In this document: in pieces, positions 36,996 through 40,158 of the stretch
How the letters are laid out: each line of letters opens with the position of its first letter
How positions within the stretch are numbered: the stretch's first letter is position 1
NCBI GenBank assembly: GCA_951801955.1
Contig: CATOOV010000028.1
Coordinates: 1-40,158 of the forward strand
Direction: 5' to 3'
DNA length: 40,158 bases
From: an uncultured Lachnospiraceae bacterium
GTDB lineage: Bacteria > Bacillota > Clostridia > Lachnospirales > Lachnospiraceae
Notes under the pieces: model-generated
The model's database searches: none
What the model was told of the DNA's origin: nothing
The model's input: the letters and a program-made list of their open reading frames with translations, nothing else
Program-made: the position numbers and the translations under genes

Positions 36996-37352
36996 ATGGA
37001 GGCAAGAGAACTGATCTGTATCGGCTGTCCGATGGGATGTTCCCTGAGGGCAGAGATTAAGGAAAGCCAGGTAATAAGCGTAACTGGAAATACTTGCAGG
37101 CATGGTGAGGAGTATGCCAAGAAAGAGGTAACCAACCCCACCAGGATTGTCACCAGCTCTGTGAAGGTGGAAGGAGGAAAGCTTGGCGTTGTTTCCGTAA
37201 AGACCAGAGAAGATATTCCAAAAGAAAAAATCTTTGCTGTTATCAAAGAGTTGAAGGATGTACGGGTGCAGGCGCCGGTTTCTATTGGGGATGTGATTAT
37301 AAAAAATGTCGCTGGTACTGGCGTGGATGTGGTTGCCACAAGAAATAATTAG
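36996..37352 (+). CDS. DUF1667 protein, small Fe-S/zinc-type partner (118 aa)
   Basis: GGAGG overlaps the end of the upstream gene. The N-terminus has CxxCxxxC (C8, C11, C15 in ELICIGCPMGCSL) and a later Cys34 (GNTCRHGEEYA), probably one metal or iron-sulfur site. The rest is a compact beta domain (NPTRIVTSSVKVEGG). DUF1667 genes co-occur with the two flavoproteins above, where it is thought to replace the GlpC-type electron carrier. Last gene of the glp cluster. Confidence 0.88.
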   Translation: MEARELICIGCPMGCSLRAEIKESQVISVTGNTCRHGEEYAKKEVTNPTRIVTSSVKVEGGKLGVVSVKTREDIPKEKIFAVIKELKDVRVQAPVSIGDVIIKNVAGTGVDVVATRNN

Positions 37353-37390
37353 GGGAGAACATTTTATGATTCACAACTTTTGACCTATCT

Positions 37391-37398
37391 CATACAAT
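37391..37398 (+). promoter_or_regulatory. sigma-E-like -10 element before the YlmC/YmxH gene
   Basis: CATACAAT is an exact match to the sporulation sigma-E -10 consensus CATACAMT. The expected -35 region, 14 nt upstream, is weak (around ATTCACAA). It lies about 38 nt before the start codon of a sporulation-associated gene. Confidence 0.35.
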
Positions 37399-37435
37399 AG
37401 AGCAAGAGGAATACCAGAAATTCTGGGGGACTTGG

Positions 37436-37681
37436 ATGCGTTTTTGTGAATTGAGGGAAAAAGAGGTCATCAATGTATGCAACTGCAAATGTTTAGGGTT
37501 TGTGGTGGATATTGATATTGATGTGTGCGAGGGGACAGTTTTGGCGCTGATTATCCCAGGCTGCGGTAAAATGTGGAGCATGTTTGGCAGGGGGAGCGAG
37601 TTGGTAATTCCCTGGAGCCAGGTTGTGAAAGTGGGACCAGATATTATTTTAGTAGAGATTCCAGAGGCAAAGCCAAAATAA
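37436..37681 (+). CDS. YlmC/YmxH-family PRC-barrel sporulation protein (81 aa)
   Basis: A short soluble PRC-barrel-type protein (RFCELREKEVINVCNCKCLG; VIPWSQVVKVGPDIILVEI). The length and the opening LREKEVINV are diagnostic of the YlmC/YmxH family found in spore formers. GGGGGA lies before the ATG. It stands between the glycerol cluster and nrdR with its own possible promoter. The molecular role is not known. Confidence 0.85.
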   Translation: MRFCELREKEVINVCNCKCLGFVVDIDIDVCEGTVLALIIPGCGKMWSMFGRGSELVIPWSQVVKVGPDIILVEIPEAKPK

Positions 37682-37697
37682 CAGATGGAAAATATGT

Positions 37698-37726
37698 TTG
37701 ACAATGAAAAAAAAGAAAGATATACT
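37698..37726 (+). promoter_or_regulatory. Strong sigma-A promoter of nrdR
   Basis: TTGACA (37698-37703), 17 nt and TATACT (37721-37726): near-consensus. The start would be about 25 nt before the coding region. Confidence 0.85.
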
Positions 37727-37758
37727 GAAATTAAATACCTGTACCAAGGAGGAAGGAT

Positions 37759-38211
37759 ATGAAATGTCCATTTTGCAGCAGTGACAATACCAGGGTGATT
37801 GATTCCAGACCAGCAGACGACAACAATTCCATTCGGAGACGGAGAAATTGTGATGACTGCGGGAGACGTTTCACTACCTATGAGAAAGTAGAAACCATTC
37901 CCCTGATTGTAATTAAGAAGGATGACAACAGGGAACAGTATGACAGGGCAAAAGTTGAGGCAGGAATCCTGCGTGCCTGCCATAAACGTCCAGTATCAGC
38001 AGAGCAGATTCATCAGTTGGTGGATGAATTGGAAGTTGAGATTTTTAACAGTGAGGAGAAAGAGATTTTAAGTTCCAAGATCGGCGAGATTGTGATGGAT
38101 CAGCTTTATACCCTGGATCCGGTGGCATATGTTCGTTTTGCATCTGTATATCGGGAATTTAAGGATGTAAACACCTTTATGGATGAATTGAAGAAAATGT
38201 TGGAACATTAA
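37759..38211 (+). CDS. nrdR: Transcriptional repressor NrdR (150 aa)
   Basis: A zinc-ribbon plus ATP-cone repressor of ribonucleotide reductase genes that reads dATP/ATP levels. Zinc ligands are C3, C6, C31 and C34 (MKCPFCSSDNTRVIDSRP; RNCDDCGRRFTTYE). The ATP-cone (residues about 49-139) starts IVIKKDDNREQYDRAKVEAG. Full length. AGGAGG precedes the ATG. No nrd genes are in the window, so its targets are elsewhere. Confidence 0.97.
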   Translation: MKCPFCSSDNTRVIDSRPADDNNSIRRRRNCDDCGRRFTTYEKVETIPLIVIKKDDNREQYDRAKVEAGILRACHKRPVSAEQIHQLVDELEVEIFNSEEKEILSSKIGEIVMDQLYTLDPVAYVRFASVYREFKDVNTFMDELKKMLEH

Positions 38212-38245
38212 GGTTCTGACAGTATATCCAACCCTGCTGTTTTGG

Positions 38246-38321
38246 CTGGCATTTGATATACCCAAAGTGCGTTGCCGTTTTGACTGGCATCCGATATACC
38301 CAAAGTGCATTGCCGTTTTGA
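38246..38321 (+). repeat. Two 38-bp tandem repeats
   Basis: CTGGCATTTGATATACCCAA (38246) recurs at 38284 with two changes. Both copies continue through AAAGTGCRTTGCCGTTTTGAC, and a degenerate third copy may precede them. They are untranslated and lie between nrdR and the HAD gene. Role unknown. Confidence 0.7.
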
Positions 38322-38361
38322 CCCATATCAGGTGTCACTTTTGTTTCAGGAGATTGAGAGT

Positions 38362-38856
38362 ATGTTTAGAAAATTTTATCCCTGTGAATATCTGGATTCA
38401 GCTTATCAAATAGAGTTTGACCGAATGTATCAAGAGGGATACCGGGGAATTATTTTTGATGTGGATAATACGTTGGTACCGCATGGAGCGCCGGCGGATG
38501 AGCGGGCAAAAAAATTGTTTGTTCATTTAAAAGAATTGGGTTATCAGTGCTGCCTGCTGTCAAATAATAAAGAGCCTAGGGTAAAAATGTTTCATGATGC
38601 GGTACAGGTACAGTATATTTTCAAGGCAGGAAAACCAAAGGTTTCCGGTTATGAACGTGCGATGGAATTGATGGGGACAGATAAGAGCAATACATTTTTT
38701 GTAGGAGATCAGATTTTTACGGATGTATATGGCGCGAACCGTGCTGGAATTTGGACAATTCTTACAAAGCCAATTCATCCCAAAGAAGAAATTCAGATTG
38801 TATTCAAACGTTATTTAGAGAGAATTGTGTTATTTTTTTATAAACGGGGAAAATAG
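38362..38856 (+). CDS. YqeG-type HAD-IIIA phosphatase (164 aa)
   Basis: Start chosen at ATG 38362, with AGGAG 9 nt upstream; a longer frame would run into the tandem repeats. HAD motif I is FDVDNTL (D33 nucleophile, D35), motif II LLSNN, motif III the Lys in KAGKPK and motif IV VGDQIFTDVYGAN. The small cap and size fit YqeG, a predicted phosphatase often near ribosome-biogenesis or sporulation genes. Substrate unknown. Followed 14 nt later by rpiB. Confidence 0.88.
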   Translation: MFRKFYPCEYLDSAYQIEFDRMYQEGYRGIIFDVDNTLVPHGAPADERAKKLFVHLKELGYQCCLLSNNKEPRVKMFHDAVQVQYIFKAGKPKVSGYERAMELMGTDKSNTFFVGDQIFTDVYGANRAGIWTILTKPIHPKEEIQIVFKRYLERIVLFFYKRGK

Positions 38857-38870
38857 AATGGAGGATAAAG

Positions 38871-39314
38871 ATGAGAGTAGCAATTGGAAATGACCATGCA
38901 GCAACAGAACTGAAAATGGAAATTATGGAGTATGTGAAAAGCTTGGGGCATGAGGTCATAAATTTTGGAACGGATGGTCATGAGAGCTGTAATTATCCAG
39001 AATTTGGGGAAAAAGTGGGACGTGCAGTGGTTGACGGCCAGGCAGACTGCGGGATCCTGATCTGTGGCACTGGGGTAGGCATTTCACTGGCAGCAAACAA
39101 GGTAAAGGGCGTGCGCTGTGGTGTGTGTTCGGATACTACAACGGCGCATTTAATCAAAGAGCACAACAATGCAAATGTGATTGCGTTTGGCGCGCGTATT
39201 GTGGGGAGTGAACTGGCAAAGGATATTGTGAAAACATATCTGGAAGCAGAGTTTATGGGGGGAAGGCATCAGACCCGTGTCGACATGATTCATGAGATTG
39301 AAGAAAAAGGTTGA
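38871..39314 (+). CDS. rpiB: Ribose-5-phosphate isomerase B (147 aa)
   Basis: Interconverts ribulose 5-phosphate and ribose 5-phosphate. The motifs MRVAIGNDHAATELK and LICGTGVGISLAANK carry the active-site Cys65 equivalent of E. coli RpiB. Length is normal. GGAGG sits upstream. It complements the pentose phosphate input from the xylulokinase operon, although it lies in a separate housekeeping cluster. The closely related LacA/LacB subunits are less likely because the gene is single. Confidence 0.94.
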   Translation: MRVAIGNDHAATELKMEIMEYVKSLGHEVINFGTDGHESCNYPEFGEKVGRAVVDGQADCGILICGTGVGISLAANKVKGVRCGVCSDTTTAHLIKEHNNANVIAFGARIVGSELAKDIVKTYLEAEFMGGRHQTRVDMIHEIEEKG

Positions 39315-39339
39315 AAAATTTGCCATTTTAGTATAGAAT
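39311..39339 (+). promoter_or_regulatory. sigma-A promoter of efp overlapping the rpiB stop
   Basis: TTGAAA (39311-39316) spans the rpiB stop codon. After 17 nt comes TAGAAT (39334-39339). The transcript would begin about 45 nt before efp. Confidence 0.5.
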
Positions 39340-39393
39340 AGAGAAAGTACGAGGACGGAATGCGTCCAAGTGTAGTTGAAGGAGGAAATTTGA

Positions 39394-39951
39394 ATGATTT
39401 CAGCAGGAGATTTTAGAAATGGCATTACGATTGAATTAGATAATAACATATATCAGATTATTGAGTTTCAGCATGTAAAGCCAGGAAAAGGCGCAGCCTT
39501 TGTCCGGACGAAATTAAAAAATATTAAAAATGGCGGTGTCGTGGAAAAGACCTTCCGTCCTACGGAAAAATGTCCTCAAGCGCGTATTGACCGGGCGGAC
39601 ATGCAGTATTTATATTCTGACGGTGATCTGTTTCATTTTATGGATGTTGAGACTTATGAGCAGATTGCGTTGGACGCGGCTGCGATCGGCGATGCATTAA
39701 AATTTGTAAAAGAGAATGAAATGGTAAAAATGTGTTCCCACAATGGAAGTGTATTTGCTGTAGAACCCCCATTGTTTGTGGAATTGAAAATTACAGAGAC
39801 GGAGCCAGGCTTCAAAGGAGACACTGCTACTGGAGCAACGAAACCAGCAGTGGTAGAGACAGGCGCTACCGTATATGTACCTTTATTTGTAGAACAGGAA
39901 GATGTGATTAAGATTGATACACGGACAGGAGAATATCTGTCAAGAGTGTAA
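39394..39951 (+). CDS. efp: Translation elongation factor P (185 aa)
   Basis: Relieves ribosome stalling at polyproline stretches. Three beta-barrel domains; domain I carries the tip loop [10 protein letters not shown] with Lys32, the site modified by 5-aminopentanol in Bacillus. Domain III ends in [15 protein letters not shown], typical of the family. GGAGG lies before the ATG. Monocistronic, with its own promoter and terminator. Confidence 0.97.
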   Translation: MISAGDFRNGITIELDNNIYQIIEFQHVKPGKGAAFVRTKLKNIKNGGVVEKTFRPTEKCPQARIDRADMQYLYSDGDLFHFMDVETYEQIALDAAAIGDALKFVKENEMVKMCSHNGSVFAVEPPLFVELKITETEPGFKGDTATGATKPAVVETGATVYVPLFVEQEDVIKIDTRTGEYLSRV

Positions 39952-40005
39952 TATCTTAAAGAGTTTGTATTGTTTCACGCCTTATCCTTTTTTATACAAT
40001 CATGA

Positions 40006-40036
40006 AGACCCCGGAAGTTATTTTTCCGGGGTTTTT
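40006..40036 (+). terminator. Rho-independent terminator of efp
   Basis: ACCCCGGAA (40008-40016) and TTCCGGGGT (40024-40032) form a 9-bp stem with a 7-nt loop, followed by TTTT. Confidence 0.93.
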
Positions 40037-40046
40037 CATTTGTTAT

Positions 40047-40158
40047 GGGGCTGTCGCAAAATGAGAAAATAAGTATGCGCACGTGCACGAGAGGAACATA
40101 TTGTTGCGCAATTGTGTGTGGCGCGGCAAAGTGTGCAAACCCATTCTTGGAGGAATGG
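40047..40158. mobile_element. Left terminus of an insertion sequence, running off the window
   Basis: GGGGCTGTCGCAAAATGAG (40047-40065) is almost identical to the left arm of the palindrome at 26605 and has the look of an IS terminal inverted repeat (IS1182- or ISL3-like). GCACGTGCACG follows at 40079. A possible ribosome site GGAGG is at 40150. No transposase is visible before the end. Confidence 0.45.

Overview
The window looks like a chromosomal segment of a gut-type Lachnospiraceae (Clostridia, Bacillota). Reasons: moderate AT bias, strong AGGAGG ribosome binding sites, sigma-A promoters of the TTGNNN-17-TATAAT kind, the dnaE-pfkA-rRNA-methyltransferase and nrdR/HAD/rpiB/efp housekeeping blocks, a YlmC/YmxH sporulation protein, YesM/YesN sensing, and a BspA-type leucine-rich-repeat secreted glycosidase. 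The genus cannot be fixed by eye.

Region 1 (1-13.6 kb) is a pentosan-degradation and sensing block. The 3' end of a decayed IS200/IS605 TnpB with its omega-RNA hairpin (9-124) precedes a giant secreted two-headed GH43 enzyme (312-7028). A 113-bp palindrome, a YesM-type histidine kinase, a YesN-type response regulator and an orphan sugar-binding protein follow, and then a convergent LacI-family regulator with its own promoter and operator-like palindrome. Region 2 (13.7-19.1 kb) has a four-domain bacterial Ig-like secreted protein, a palindromic element fused to the 3' end of a VOC-fold gene, and a xylulokinase plus FucI/AraA-fold isomerase pair. The pair has a 20-bp perfect palindrome at its predicted transcription start and ends in a strong terminator. 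GH43 enzyme, isomerase and kinase together form a plausible route from arabinoxylan side chains to xylulose 5-phosphate.

Region 3 (19.1-23.2 kb) is a gene graveyard. An intact TetR regulator with two operator palindromes faces a frameshifted, internally deleted ABC ATPase, an ABC-2 permease stub joined to the back half of an MFS exporter, an FGE-like protein, a DUF3021 tail and a short cysteine-rich KTR protein. Region 4 (23.2-26.9 kb) holds a CPBP intramembrane protease and an amino-acid ABC importer. The importer's lipoprotein binding protein appears to be circularly permuted: the canonical second segment comes before the first. Two long palindromic repeats fill the gap before dnaE; one shares its end with a sequence at the right edge of the window.

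Region 5 (26.9-40.1 kb) is core metabolism and information processing: dnaE, pfkA, a SpoU/TrmH methyltransferase with a terminator-like hairpin inside its coding start, a conserved 86-residue protein, a glycerol cluster (glpK, GlpA-like, GlpB-like, DUF1667) behind a structured leader, a YlmC/YmxH protein, nrdR, a YqeG-type HAD phosphatase, rpiB and efp. The window ends in an apparent transposon terminus. No tRNA, rRNA or CRISPR array was seen. All calls come from reading the sequence; no database search was run.
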